This document shows, piece after piece, positions 1 through 7,801 of a stretch of DNA of 55,393 nt (the first letter of the stretch is position 1; every line of letters starts with the position of its first letter). The stretch lies in the NCBI GenBank assembly GCA_021812245.1, contig JAKAOK010000010.1, forward strand, positions 1 through 55,393, in the 5' to 3' direction. Both the position numbers and the translations under genes were made by a program. Origin of the DNA: a bacterium. GTDB lineage: Bacteria; SZUA-79; Acidulodesulfobacterales; Acidulodesulfobacteraceae. The notes under the pieces are model-generated. The model was not told where the DNA came from, searched no databases, and saw only the letters and a program-made list of their open reading frames with translations.

Positions 1-79
1 TTAAATAATGGATATTTTCATTGACTTAAAATTAACGGTATTATATAAAAAATATAAAGGGATTAATTGCTGATTTTAG

Positions 80-122
80 TGTTCGGTTGGAAACGGAATC
101 AGTGTTCGGTTAAAACGGAATA
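80..122 (+). repeat. Two 23-bp-period terminal repeats, left end of IS21-like element
   Basis: Two near-identical direct units start at 80 and 103, each opening TGTTCGGTT and ending in AAACGGAAT. The exact 23-bp spacing and the position just before istA fit the multiple terminal repeats known at IS21-family ends, which bind IstA. That they belong to this element is inferred from position. Bases 1-79 hold no gene that I can see. Confidence 0.6.
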
Positions 123-139
123 TATAGTTTAAGTACTAT

Positions 140-1288
140 ATGAACGATTTCCGCAAGAAGCTCGAGCCTTCCTACAGAAACCATTACAGAGGCGGCGAAG
201 TAATGTTTGCCGATTTCTCCGGCACCACTATCCCATTCGTAGATAACGGAATAAAAACCGAAGCCGAAATCTTTGTTTCGACCTTAGGAGCTTCGAGCTA
301 TCTTTTTGCAAAAGCGGTAAAGGACCAGACTATGGAATCGTTCAATATTGCCCATAAGTCCGCTTTTTCCTATTGCGGCGGAGTAACGGAAACCGTAGTT
401 CCGGACAACCTTAAATCCGCCGTAATAAAACATACTAAAAAAGAATTAAATCTCAACGCAAGCTATAAAGACCTTGCACGGCATTACGGATTTATCATAA
501 ACCCTACGAGGGTATATAAGCCCAAAGACAAAGCGGTAGTCGAAAACGGGGTTAAAATAGTGAAAAGATGGATTATAGCGGCGTTAAGAAACTACGTATT
601 TTTCTCCATAGACGAAATAAACAAAGCGATTATTCCTATGTTGGATAAATACAACAATAGAAAAATGAGGTATATAGAAAAATCCAGATTCGAGCTTTTA
701 AACGAAATAGAATTGCCCAATATGCAAAAGCTTCCGGAAAGGGAGTATTTTTACAGAAATTACGTAAAAAGATTAGTCCCTAAAGATTACCATATAGAAG
801 TAGATAAAGCGTTCTATTCCGTTCCGTTTAATTTAATAGGCCAGACGGTTTCCGTATGGTATGCCGAAAATTCCGTAGAAATTTATCATAACGGCGAAAT
901 AAAGGCCGTCCATCCAAGGGTTAAGGATTACTCCACCCTAAAAGAGCATATGCCTTTAAACCATTACGCGATGACGGAAAGATACAATCTTAAAAGATTT
1001 TTAGACTGGGCATTGGAAAAAGGGTTTAATACCGCTAAATTCGTAAAGAAAATAATGGAAAAGAATCTGCATATTACCGTAGTCCACAGATATTTATCGG
1101 AGTTTAAAGAGACAGTTAAACACTATGACAGCTTAGAAGTCGAAAACGCCTGCAGAAAAGCCCTTTCCTATAACGCCACGGATACGAGATACGTTTATGC
1201 GATACTAAGAAACAAAGAAAAAAACGAGGTTATTTTAAAGTCCCACGAGAATATAAGGGGTGAAAACTATTATCAGGAGGAATTATGA
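140..1288 (+). CDS. istA: IS21-family transposase IstA, N-terminally truncated
   Basis: DDE transposase of the IS21 family, which together with IstB moves the element. The visible catalytic acidic residues are D25 (in FADFSG), D89 (in VVPDN) and E135 (in VVENG), so the RNase-H-like core is intact. The protein is 382 residues where full IstA is about 500. The missing part is the N-terminal helix-turn-helix region that binds the terminal repeats. An in-frame stop (TAG, near 122) closes the frame just upstream and no Shine-Dalgarno precedes the ATG at 140, so this start is nominal. The terminal repeats lie directly before the truncated frame, which suggests an internal deletion. It overlaps istB by 4 bases (ATGA). 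Confidence 0.85.
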   Translation: MNDFRKKLEPSYRNHYRGGEVMFADFSGTTIPFVDNGIKTEAEIFVSTLGASSYLFAKAVKDQTMESFNIAHKSAFSYCGGVTETVVPDNLKSAVIKHTKKELNLNASYKDLARHYGFIINPTRVYKPKDKAVVENGVKIVKRWIIAALRNYVFFSIDEINKAIIPMLDKYNNRKMRYIEKSRFELLNEIELPNMQKLPEREYFYRNYVKRLVPKDYHIEVDKAFYSVPFNLIGQTVSVWYAENSVEIYHNGEIKAVHPRVKDYSTLKEHMPLNHYAMTERYNLKRFLDWALEKGFNTAKFVKKIMEKNLHITVVHRYLSEFKETVKHYDSLEVENACRKALSYNATDTRYVYAILRNKEKNEVILKSHENIRGENYYQEEL

Positions 1289-2013
1289 GAGAAGAAATCA
1301 TCGATTATTTTGCAAAATTTAAATTAAAAGGGATGCAGGGCGCATTTTTAGCTCAAAACGACGCCCTATATGCCTCACTGTCTTTCGAAGAAAGGCTTAC
1401 GTCTCTTTTAAAAGCCGAAGAGATTTACAGGTTTAACAAAAAGATAACCTTAAACCTTGAAAGAGCCAAGATAAAAAACAAACAGGCAAGGATAGAGGAT
1501 ATAGATTACTCCGTTAACAGGGGGCTCGAAAAGTCCGTCTTTGCCAATATGCTTTTAAACTACAAAACTAACAGGAAGAATATAATCATAACCGGTCCGA
1601 CAGGAACCGGAAAGAGCTTTTTATCCCAGGCTATAGCTTTAAAATCGGTTTACGACGGACTCACCGCCAGATATTACAGGTTCTCTAAACTTATCGAAGA
1701 TATGAATCTATCCAAACTCGGCTCCGAATATAACAATTTTATATCTAAATTATCCAGATTAGATATCGTGGTAATAGACGACTTCGGAATAAATCCTTTG
1801 TCGTCGGAAGAATCGTCCATGTTTTTAGACGTACTGGAAGAAAGGACGGACTTAACCACTATAATAACTTCGCAGCTTCCCATAACGGAATGGTACGGAT
1901 ATTTAAATAATCCGACGGTAGCCGACGCAATATTGGACAGGCTGGCTTATAACTCGTATAAGTTAAAATTATCCGGCGAAAGCCTAAGGAAGCTTAAATC
2001 CGAAAAAGCCTAA
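1285..2013 (+). CDS. istB: IS21-family helper ATPase IstB
   Basis: AAA+ ATPase that assists IstA in target capture and transposition. Walker A (GPTGTGKS) is at residues 104-111 and a Walker B-like IVVIDDFG is near residue 160. At 242 residues it has the normal IstB length and appears intact. Translation is coupled to istA: the start ATG overlaps the istA stop and is preceded by a strong AGGAGG. Because the partner istA lacks its DNA-binding end, the element is probably immobile on its own. Family identification is firm; activity is not known. Confidence 0.93.
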   Translation: MREEIIDYFAKFKLKGMQGAFLAQNDALYASLSFEERLTSLLKAEEIYRFNKKITLNLERAKIKNKQARIEDIDYSVNRGLEKSVFANMLLNYKTNRKNIIITGPTGTGKSFLSQAIALKSVYDGLTARYYRFSKLIEDMNLSKLGSEYNNFISKLSRLDIVVIDDFGINPLSSEESSMFLDVLEERTDLTTIITSQLPITEWYGYLNNPTVADAILDRLAYNSYKLKLSGESLRKLKSEKA

Positions 2014-2103
2014 TGGTAAACTACCTAATTTAGTTTTAAACGGGCTAATTTTAGAGATTTGGGCGGTTATTTTTGGAAAAAAGCATTTTTTAGGCGTATC
2101 GTC

Positions 2104-2127
2104 AAGGCAGGGGGTACCCCCTGCCTT
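2104..2127. repeat. Perfect 24-bp GC-rich palindrome downstream of istB
   Basis: A perfect palindrome with arms AAGGCAGGGGGT and its complement, with almost no loop, followed by TAATCCCTTTT. It lies about 90 bp after istB. It could act as a transcription terminator or be an IS-associated cruciform. A related GC-rich hairpin follows the IS3 remnant at 2849-2880. Confidence 0.6.
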
Positions 2128-2218
2128 AATCCCTTTTAAATGCAATACAAAAAACAATTGAATAAAAACTTATATAAAAACCTATTGAAAAGAAATAAAC
2201 TAAATGATATATTTTAAG

Positions 2219-2307
2219 TGTCCGACAGAGACCGATACGACTGTCCGAAACTTTCCGCTACACATGTCCGACAGAAACCGATATGAGTGTCCGAAACGAC
2301 CGCTATA
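2219..2307 (+). repeat. Four direct repeats with exact 23-bp period (second IS21-like end)
   Basis: TGTCCGA units begin at 2219, 2242, 2265 and 2288, exactly 23 bp apart. Alternate units are most alike (units 1 and 3 carry CAGA(G/A)ACCGATA, units 2 and 4 carry an AAC..(T)CCGCTA type tail). They run in the same orientation and with the same period as the pair at 80-122. They therefore look like the left end of another IS21-type element, not the inverted right end of the first. The array is fused directly to IS3 coding sequence at about 2308, so its own transposase is gone. Confidence 0.55.
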
Positions 2308-2410
2308 CGCAATCTTTGTGCCGTAATTGACCTTTATACCTGCAGCATTCTTTCATGGCGGCTTTCTCCGGTAATGGATGAACGGCTCACGCTGTCCGTT
2401 TTAAACATAT

Positions 2411-2455
2411 CTTCGTCCGCCCGTTTTGAAAAGCATGCCTTTTCAGCGGGCGAAG
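2411..2455. repeat. Palindromic insert element, copy 1 (in frame in IS3 orfB)
   Basis: Outer arms CTTCG..CGCCCG and CGGGCGAAG enclose an inner perfect hairpin TGAAAAG-CATGC-CTTTTCA. The same design, GTTT then xAAAG-CATGC-CTTTx, is seen at 2581-2629. The extra residues are absent from the usual OrfB pattern at this point, so it reads as an insertion that kept the frame. Confidence 0.65.
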
Positions 2456-2580
2456 ATGCACTGTCGTCCTACGGAAGGCCTGGGATTTTCAACTCCGACC
2501 AGGGATCCCAGTATACCGCCCAGGGCTTCATAAATACTCTTGTAAAACATAAGATATCAATATCTATGGATTCTAAAGAT

Positions 2581-2629
2581 ATATTCTTTTACGCGTTTTG
2601 CAAAGCATGCCTTTGCAGTAAAAGAATAT
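2581..2629. repeat. Palindromic insert element, copy 2 (frameshifting IS3 orfB)
   Basis: A perfect 12-bp outer inverted repeat (ATATTCTTTTAC at 2581-2592, complement at 2618-2629) encloses GCGTTT and an inner perfect hairpin TGCAAAG-CATGC-CTTTGCA. It falls between the MDSK and MAYDN segments of OrfB, which are normally nearly adjacent, and moves the downstream part to another frame. Confidence 0.7.
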
Positions 2630-2848
2630 GGCTTACGACAACATCATTATTGAAAGGTTCTGGAGAACGATTAAGCATGAAAACATCTACCCCTCGGCTT
2701 ACACCGGCATAAAAGAGGCAAGAGCGGGTATAGATGCCTATATGTATAAATACAATAACGAAAGACTGCATTCGTCTTTGAAATATAAACCGCCGCTATC
2801 GGTATATAAGGGGTATTTCAAAGAAGCGGCTTAAATTAACAAGGGTTA

Positions 2849-2880
2849 AGGCAGGGGGCGCATCCCCCCTGACCCCCCTG
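2849..2880. repeat. GC-rich hairpin after IS3 remnant
   Basis: AAGGCAGGGGG is followed after a few bases by CCCCCCTG and a second CCCCCCTG. The left arm is identical to that of the perfect palindrome at 2104-2127, but the right side has diverged. It is probably a shared IS-associated or terminator-like hairpin. Confidence 0.45.
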
Positions 2881-3150
2881 AAAGACCATATAAATAAATA
2901 TGAATAAAAAGGAATAAGAAAACTAAAAAAAACGTCTTGACAATGGGTGCAGTATAATTTTCCATCATTTTAAAATTATAATAAATTTGTTATTTGCTAT
3001 GCCGGAAAGCTATATGGCATTTATATAAAAAGCAGCATCGTTATAGATTTGTAATATAAATTTAACCGTTTCGTAATATTTTCATGCATAATTTTGCAAT
3101 ATTCCTTTGATATAATCGGTATATTTCAATCATAATGGAGACTATATAGA
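2881..3150. other. AT-rich intergenic stretch, no gene seen
   Basis: About 270 bases of AT-rich sequence between the IS3 remnant and the end of the next minus-strand gene. I see no open frame, RNA or repeat that I can support. Confidence 0.5.
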
Positions 3151-3248
3151 TATTTACTGCGGAAATAATTTTATTGGCAGATGCATAAAATCATTCATTC
3201 TTTTTTCCGCAAGTTCTATTTCTTTATTCGGAGTTTTGCCGGTTTTCT

Positions 3249-3866
3249 CTATAAAATCCGTATCGGACGAAAATAGCCTTTTATCATTTCCGGATTTCTG
3301 ACCGCGATTTGAATATGCGTTTTCTTGCGAAAACCAGCTCCTTCGTAAAGCTCTTCGCCTTCCGGAAATATACATCGCACCGTATCGAACGGCTGCAACC
3401 TATTTTTTGCGATAGATATATGCAGGAATTCTATTACAGCGCGGTCCAATTTGCGCAATACTCTATCTTTATCGTCCGGAGAAGCGCTTTTATTGGACGG
3501 CATTTCCATACCGTCTTCTTTTATAAGTTTTTTGTAATCGTCATACGCTTCTTTAACTAAATCGGCATATTTTCTTTCAGCCAAATCCAAACAATAACCA
3601 GAATCGATAACGGCTCCAATTATGGCAGGATCTTTAATACGCTTCGGTTTGCGGGTTTTTGCTTCCTCGATAAACTCCCACGCCCTGACTGGATCGTTCT
3701 CCCAGAAGTACATACCGTTTCCAAGCCAGTCATAATCGTTTTGGCTTGGCTTAAATACTGGAGTATCGTTTTTAAGAAGTTCTTCCGCTGTACTCTCGTC
3801 GCATCCGTGAAACCCGAGAACGTAGGAGGCTCTTTTTTCGTATATGCGGTAGTCTTCTTTTCGCAT
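3249..3866 (-). CDS. Putative ADP-ribosyltransferase-like protein (GFHGC..WLGNGMYFWE type)
   Basis: A 205-residue protein with GFHGCDESTA near residue 18 and DYDWLGNGMYFWEND near residue 45. HG plus G-x-YF followed by an acidic residue recalls the His-Tyr-Glu pattern of PARP/diphtheria-toxin-like ADP-ribosyltransferases. This assignment is by motif analogy and is not certain. A small gene ends 7 bp upstream, as in toxin-antitoxin pairs, and the locus lies inside an integrated element. The annotated frame ends GYFRPIRIL, but another frame stays open to 3154 and encodes a plausible tail (SDTDFIEKTG..ELAEKRMNDF), so the natural protein may be longer and frameshifted here. Confidence 0.5.
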   Translation of the reverse strand: MRKEDYRIYEKRASYVLGFHGCDESTAEELLKNDTPVFKPSQNDYDWLGNGMYFWENDPVRAWEFIEEAKTRKPKRIKDPAIIGAVIDSGYCLDLAERKYADLVKEAYDDYKKLIKEDGMEMPSNKSASPDDKDRVLRKLDRAVIEFLHISIAKNRLQPFDTVRCIFPEGEELYEGAGFRKKTHIQIAVRNPEMIKGYFRPIRIL

Positions 3867-3873
3867 ATATTAT

Positions 3874-4086
3874 TTACCGGTAGGATTTTGTAAGTTTCAG
3901 GTTTTTATCGTATATACCCGCTTCAATCAACGTTTGGATAAATAATTCCTTATCCGACGTTATTTTTTTAAGCCCCGCCCTAATGTCATCCACGTCGCTT
4001 TTGTAGCATACTTGGGCAGAACCGCGTTTCTTGCTTTTCGGCGGATTTACATCTGCTTTTATTATTGTTTCTTTTTTAGGTTTCAT
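3874..4086 (-). CDS. Small protein, possible antitoxin partner
   Basis: A 70-residue protein with a lysine-rich N-terminal third (MKPKKETIIKADVNPPKSKK) and a C-terminal half predicted as helical (DDIRAGLKKITSDKELFIQT). It has a strong ribosome binding site (GAGGAGGT) ahead of the ATG. It stops 7 bp before the ADP-ribosyltransferase-like gene and shares its strand, so the two are probably co-transcribed. I do not recognise a family. The antitoxin idea rests on size, order and spacing only. Confidence 0.5.
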   Translation of the reverse strand: MKPKKETIIKADVNPPKSKKRGSAQVCYKSDVDDIRAGLKKITSDKELFIQTLIEAGIYDKNLKLTKSYR

Positions 4087-4164
4087 AATTACTTTACCTC
4101 CTCATCTACAATTATACCAATTTAATTATAATTTTTCCGCAATTATTTTAAAGTGAATTACCCA

Positions 4165-4266
4165 CTAATATCCGCCGAACGCCCTATCCAGTTCATTTAT
4201 TGAGGCGTCAGGGCTTAAATGCTTGTAACGCTCGGACATTTTTTCTAACATATGGCCAACTGCGTT
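4165..4266 (-). pseudogene. C-terminal remnant of a second tyrosine recombinase
   Basis: A short open stretch encodes VGHMLEKMSERYKHLSP followed by DASINELDRAFGGY and a stop. G-H-(x)n-R-Y-x-HLSP is the C-terminal signature of tyrosine recombinases, including the catalytic Tyr. It lies in another frame directly after the intact integrase stop at 4272. It therefore looks like the leftover end of an earlier or tandem integrase that the present one replaced. Confidence 0.6.
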
Positions 4267-4271
4267 ATAAA

Positions 4272-5306
4272 TTATTTCTTTCCCCACACCTCGTCAACTG
4301 CCTTTTTTAAAGTATCTGGTACCAAATGACTATACCGTTTCGTCATGTTCGGTGTCCTGTGGCCTAGAAGTTCCCCGGTAATATAAAGCGACGTACCGTT
4401 CATCACCATTTTGCTCGCGAAGACGTGCCGCAGGTCGTGAATCCGCAAATCTTTCAGCCCGGCATTTTTGCAGGCAGTCTTAAAAGAACGCTTAAAATCG
4501 CCTATTTTAGCCCCGTTATTATTAAACACGTAGAAACTATCCTGATTTCTTTCAATTCCCTCTAAAACTCTATTCAGGGCTTCCGAAATCGGAATATACC
4601 TGTCATACTTGGTTTTAGTGCCTTTTATCGCTATTACGTCGTTCTTCAAATCCACGTCGTCCCACTTTAAATTCAGCGCCTCTCCTTTCCGGCAGCCGGT
4701 GTAAATTAAAAAAGTAATTATATCCCGGGTAAGTTTATTTGTTGCGCCGGCAATCAACTTCTTTATGTCCTCGTCGGACAGGGTCTTTAACCTTTTAAGT
4801 TCGTTGAGCTTCTTTATTTTTGCTGCCGGATTTTTGTCCGCATATCCCCTTTCTATGCAAAAATTGAAGAAGTTGGAAATTATTATAACTTCGTAATTTA
4901 CTGACCTGAAATTTATCTCCGCTTCTTTTTTATTTTTATTTTTTTCTAACGACATCAATTCTAGTTTTCTCTCGAGCTGGTAATTTTTAATGTCAAGCGA
5001 CACGATTGCTGATAATGTTTTGTCTTTAAAGAAGGGAAGGAAATGCATTGCGGCAATATTTTTACGCTCTATAGCTTTTTCGGAATTGCCGTTATTTTTC
5101 AAGTAATTTTCCCATGCCGTCCAGAATAAAATACTCTTGTTTCTATTAGTCGGCAGACGATTTTCCATTTTAATAATATCGTTCTTAACGGATATTTCTA
5201 TTTGTTCGGCAAGCTTGCGGTCGATAGTTTTGCATGAGCGCCTGTATCTTTTCCCCTCGAACACGAAATCGTAATAATAAAACTTGCCATCTTTTATAAT
5301 AGCCAT
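4272..5306 (-). CDS. Tyrosine site-specific recombinase (integrase)
   Basis: A 344-residue phage-type integrase that would catalyse integration and excision of the element. The catalytic set is visible: Arg in TGCRKGEALNL (near 205), HDLRH (H290, R293), LLGHRTPN (H316) and the nucleophile Y325 in KRYSHL. An N-terminal SAM-like core-binding region occupies roughly residues 60-160. The start at 5306 has a GAGGTG ribosome binding site. The gene lies 153 bp from the 3' end of tRNA-His, the usual arrangement for integrases that use a tRNA 3' end as attachment site. The element would extend leftwards, out of the window. Confidence 0.92.
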   Translation of the reverse strand: MAIIKDGKFYYYDFVFEGKRYRRSCKTIDRKLAEQIEISVKNDIIKMENRLPTNRNKSILFWTAWENYLKNNGNSEKAIERKNIAAMHFLPFFKDKTLSAIVSLDIKNYQLERKLELMSLEKNKNKKEAEINFRSVNYEVIIISNFFNFCIERGYADKNPAAKIKKLNELKRLKTLSDEDIKKLIAGATNKLTRDIITFLIYTGCRKGEALNLKWDDVDLKNDVIAIKGTKTKYDRYIPISEALNRVLEGIERNQDSFYVFNNNGAKIGDFKRSFKTACKNAGLKDLRIHDLRHVFASKMVMNGTSLYITGELLGHRTPNMTKRYSHLVPDTLKKAVDEVWGKK

Positions 5307-5416
5307 ATTTTACGCACCTCTTAGGGCTTTTTGACTATTATATCACCCATGTGAAAATTCCGCCATAAAAAAGACAAAAATAGGTAAAAAACGATAATAT
5401 TTGATTAAATATGAAA

Positions 5417-5458
5417 AAGGCTTGAAACCAGAGAACCTTATATTATATGAGGTTTCAA
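5417..5458 (-). terminator. Rho-independent terminator of tRNA-His
   Basis: Read on the minus strand, TTGAAACC (5451-5458) pairs with GGTTTCAA (5422-5429) across a 21-nt loop and is followed by GCCTTTTTC. It begins right after the tRNA 3' CCA. Confidence 0.65.
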
Positions 5459-5459
5459 A

Positions 5460-5536
5460 TGGGGTGGATGACAGGTTTTGAACCTGCGACCACCGGAGTC
5501 ACAATCCGGGGCTCTACCAGCTGAGCTACATCCACC
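5460..5536 (-). tRNA. tRNA-His (anticodon GTG)
   Basis: A full cloverleaf on the minus strand. The acceptor stem is GTGGATG with CATCCAC, the extra G-1 typical of tRNA-His pairs with C73, the anticodon loop is TTGTGAC inside a CCGGA/TCCGG stem, and the T arm is GCAGGTTCAAAACCTGT. The 3' CCA is encoded in the genome (5460-5462). It is the probable integration site of the element to its left. Confidence 0.95.
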
Positions 5537-5605
5537 GTGAAGGAATACTTGAGTTATTATTTTACCAGATTTTGGATTAAATTAAAATATATTTTTAAAT
5601 TCCGG

Positions 5606-6037
5606 CTAAAACAAAGCGTCTATGCCCAACGTTTTTCCCGAATCTGTAAATATTACGACTAATTCGCATATTATAAACGTAAGGTTAATGCCTAATTCCG
5701 ATGGACTGATCCAGTACATAGCAAGCAGATAGTTTAAATTTAAAAATAGGGCGGCGAAAGCGGCGGCTCTGGTAATAAACCCCGCCGTTAAAAAAATACC
5801 GGCGAACAGTTCTCCGGTAACTATTAAGATAGCAAACAAAAATGCGTTAGGAACGGCGGCGCGGCTTAAAAAAATGCGGTAAAACCATAAAGGGTCATGG
5901 TTTGCGTAATATGCAAGTTTATTGTGGAGACCTGCGAAGAAAGCGGGGTTCAGCTTAAAATGCACCGCGTAAAGGAAAAACAATCCGATATATATTCTTA
6001 AAAAAGCATTCCAGATATTTGAATTTTTAGCCGCCAT
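5606..6037 (-). CDS. DoxX-family membrane protein
   Basis: A 143-residue protein with four predicted membrane segments (about 9-27, 62-82, 84-103 and 113-131). Its LRIYIGLFFLYAVHFKLNP opening resembles DoxX/DoxD-type proteins, which are linked to quinone-dependent thiosulfate or other redox chemistry at the inner membrane. The exact substrate cannot be told. It is a monocistronic gene between tRNA-His and a divergent LigD-type gene; the 150 bp between them is very AT-rich and probably holds both promoters. Confidence 0.7.
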   Translation of the reverse strand: MAAKNSNIWNAFLRIYIGLFFLYAVHFKLNPAFFAGLHNKLAYYANHDPLWFYRIFLSRAAVPNAFLFAILIVTGELFAGIFLTAGFITRAAAFAALFLNLNYLLAMYWISPSELGINLTFIICELVVIFTDSGKTLGIDALF

Positions 6038-6193
6038 TTTTAATCTTTGACTTTTCGCCTTTTATTTAAATATTTTTATTTTTTATTATCAATTAATGCC
6101 ATTATATTATAAAATATTAAAAATAACATTACTAAAATTTATTAAGCCTGTTATCTTCATAAATTATAAATTATTTTATGATATAATTTTCAA

Positions 6194-6565
6194 GTGGATA
6201 AAATATTCGTGGTTCACGAACATCACGCAAGCCATCTTCACTGGGATTTAAGAATAGAAGAAAACGGCATATTAGCCTCTTTTGCTCTACCCAAGGAACC
6301 TCCGTTGGAACGCGGAAAAAAGAATCTTGCAATAAAGGTCGAAGACCATCCGCTTTCTTATGCCGGATTTGAAGGAACCATACCGGAAGGGCATTACGGA
6401 GCAGGAGAAGTAAAAATTTGGGACAGTGGAAAATACAGTCTTATAAAAAAAGATAAATCAAAATATATACTGGATTTTAAGGGTGAAAAATTGGCAGGGG
6501 AATACACATTATTAAAATTTGCCAAAGCCGGAGAAAACAACTGGCTGCTTTTTAAAAATAACTGA
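6194..6565 (+). CDS. Stand-alone DNA ligase D 3'-phosphoesterase domain protein
   Basis: 123 residues that match the PE domain of LigD almost end to end: FVVHEHHASHLHWDLRIE at the start, VEDHPLSYAGFEGTIPEG in the middle and GAGEVKIWDSG. This domain trims 3' phosphate or ribonucleotide ends during double-strand break repair. The metal-binding His and Asp (HHxxxLHWDLR) and EGTIPEGHYG are intact. No polymerase or ligase domain is attached and no ku gene is nearby, so it is a free-standing version as known in some bacteria and archaea. The start is GTG at 6194 with no clear ribosome binding site. Confidence 0.88.
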   Translation: MDKIFVVHEHHASHLHWDLRIEENGILASFALPKEPPLERGKKNLAIKVEDHPLSYAGFEGTIPEGHYGAGEVKIWDSGKYSLIKKDKSKYILDFKGEKLAGEYTLLKFAKAGENNWLLFKNN

Positions 6566-6607
6566 AATAATAAGGAATAGTTGAAATAAAATAGGGAGGT
6601 TAATGTT

Positions 6608-7759
6608 ATGAATATCGATTTTGTGGTATCGAAAAGCGGCGAATTTAAAAAAATGCGGTCTTACGGTCAAAGTCCATGGTTAGACAATATATCGCGATGC
6701 ATGTTAGATTCCGGCGACCTCGCAAAATTAGTTCAAAGCGGAATTATAACCGGAATAACGTCGAATCCTTCCATATTTGAAAAAGCTATTAATTCCGGAA
6801 AATGCGGCTACCCCGAGGCAATTAAATCCCTTTCGTCAAAAAAATTAACTCCTTTTGAAATATACGACGCTATTACAAGGGAGGATATAAAATCTGCCGC
6901 TCAGATTCTTAAACCGGTTTATGAAAAATCAGGCGGCAACGACGGTTTTGTAAGCATAGAGGTTTCTCCCGATATAGCTACCGATGCCTCGACCTCGACA
7001 AACGAAGCGCTCAGAATATTTTCCCTTATAAACGAGAAAAACGTGCTTATTAAAATACCTGCCACGAAAGAAGGTTTAGAAGTCATTCCCATTCTTATCT
7101 CAAAAGGCATAAATATTAATATCACGTTAATGTTTTCTTTAAATCATTACATTGCGGTCGCCGGCGCATACATTAAAGGACTTAAGTCGGCTCTGGCAAA
7201 CGGATTTAATTTATCCGGCATCCATTCGGTAGCAAGTATTTTTATAAGCCGCGTCGATACTCTCGTCGATAAATTATTAAACGATTTAATAGCCGCCTCC
7301 GTCGACCATCCTGCAAAAAAAGAAAAACTAACGAATTTACTGGGCAAAGCAGGCGTAGCAAATTCAAAAATAATTTTTAATAAATTTAACGAAATTTTTG
7401 GCGGCGGGGAATTTACCGCCTTAAAATCTAAAGGCGCCAATATACAGCGTCTTTTATTCGCCAGCACCAGCACAAAAAATCCTGCATATCACGATTTAAA
7501 ATATGTCGAGCCGTTTATAGGTGAAAACACTATAAACACCCTTCCGGACGAAACTATCGAGCATATCGCCGACCACGGAAACATACTTCCCGGCACCGCA
7601 TCTAAAGAACTTGACGAATCTCTTAGAACAATAAAAGAACTGTCGGGATTCGGAATAGATTTAAACGGCGTAGGGGAAAAACTCCAGCTTGACGGAGTTA
7701 AATCTTTTGAAGACGCTTATGAAAAACTTCTTAATTCTATCAAAAATATTTCAAATTAA
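6608..7759 (+). CDS. tal: Transaldolase
   Basis: Non-oxidative pentose phosphate enzyme that moves a dihydroxyacetone unit between sugar phosphates. It has the family signature GITSNPSIFEKAI near residue 50, SIEVSPDIATD near 115, the Schiff-base lysine in VLIKIPATKEG near residue 145 and a NITLMFSL strand. At 383 residues it belongs to the longer transaldolase type (about 360-390 residues). A GGGAGGT ribosome binding site precedes the ATG. It is followed 42 bp later by transketolase on the same strand, forming a tal-tkt pair that converges on zwf. Confidence 0.95.
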   Translation: MNIDFVVSKSGEFKKMRSYGQSPWLDNISRCMLDSGDLAKLVQSGIITGITSNPSIFEKAINSGKCGYPEAIKSLSSKKLTPFEIYDAITREDIKSAAQILKPVYEKSGGNDGFVSIEVSPDIATDASTSTNEALRIFSLINEKNVLIKIPATKEGLEVIPILISKGININITLMFSLNHYIAVAGAYIKGLKSALANGFNLSGIHSVASIFISRVDTLVDKLLNDLIAASVDHPAKKEKLTNLLGKAGVANSKIIFNKFNEIFGGGEFTALKSKGANIQRLLFASTSTKNPAYHDLKYVEPFIGENTINTLPDETIEHIADHGNILPGTASKELDESLRTIKELSGFGIDLNGVGEKLQLDGVKSFEDAYEKLLNSIKNISN

Positions 7760-7801
7760 AAACACATCTTTTAATTTTTTGGGCGGGAGGCATTTTATAT
7801 T

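Larger units (their letters stand above)
2308..2834 (+). pseudogene. IS3-family OrfB transposase, C-terminal remnant
   Basis: The remnant opens with the OrfB motif AVIDLYT..ILSWRLS and continues with GIFNSDQGSQY (second catalytic Asp) and, in another frame from about 2628, ERFWRTIKHE (catalytic Glu) and YNNERLHSSLKYKPP. The N-terminal half is absent. Two palindromic inserts interrupt it. The first (about 2411-2455) is in frame and adds about 16 residues between the LSVLN and EDALSSYG segments. The second (2581-2629) shifts the frame, splitting the protein. Truncation plus frameshift make it non-functional. Family identity is clear from the motifs. Confidence 0.85.

Noticed and set aside
3154-3375. 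73-residue minus-strand frame starting MYISGRRR
   Set aside because: Its first part overlaps the ADP-ribosyltransferase-like gene in another frame; only the tail after 3249 looks protein-like, and I treat it as a possible frameshifted extension, not a gene.
1-5460. Second attachment site for the tRNA-His element within the window
   Set aside because: I looked for another copy of the tRNA 3' half in the left 5 kb and found none; the other end must be outside the window.
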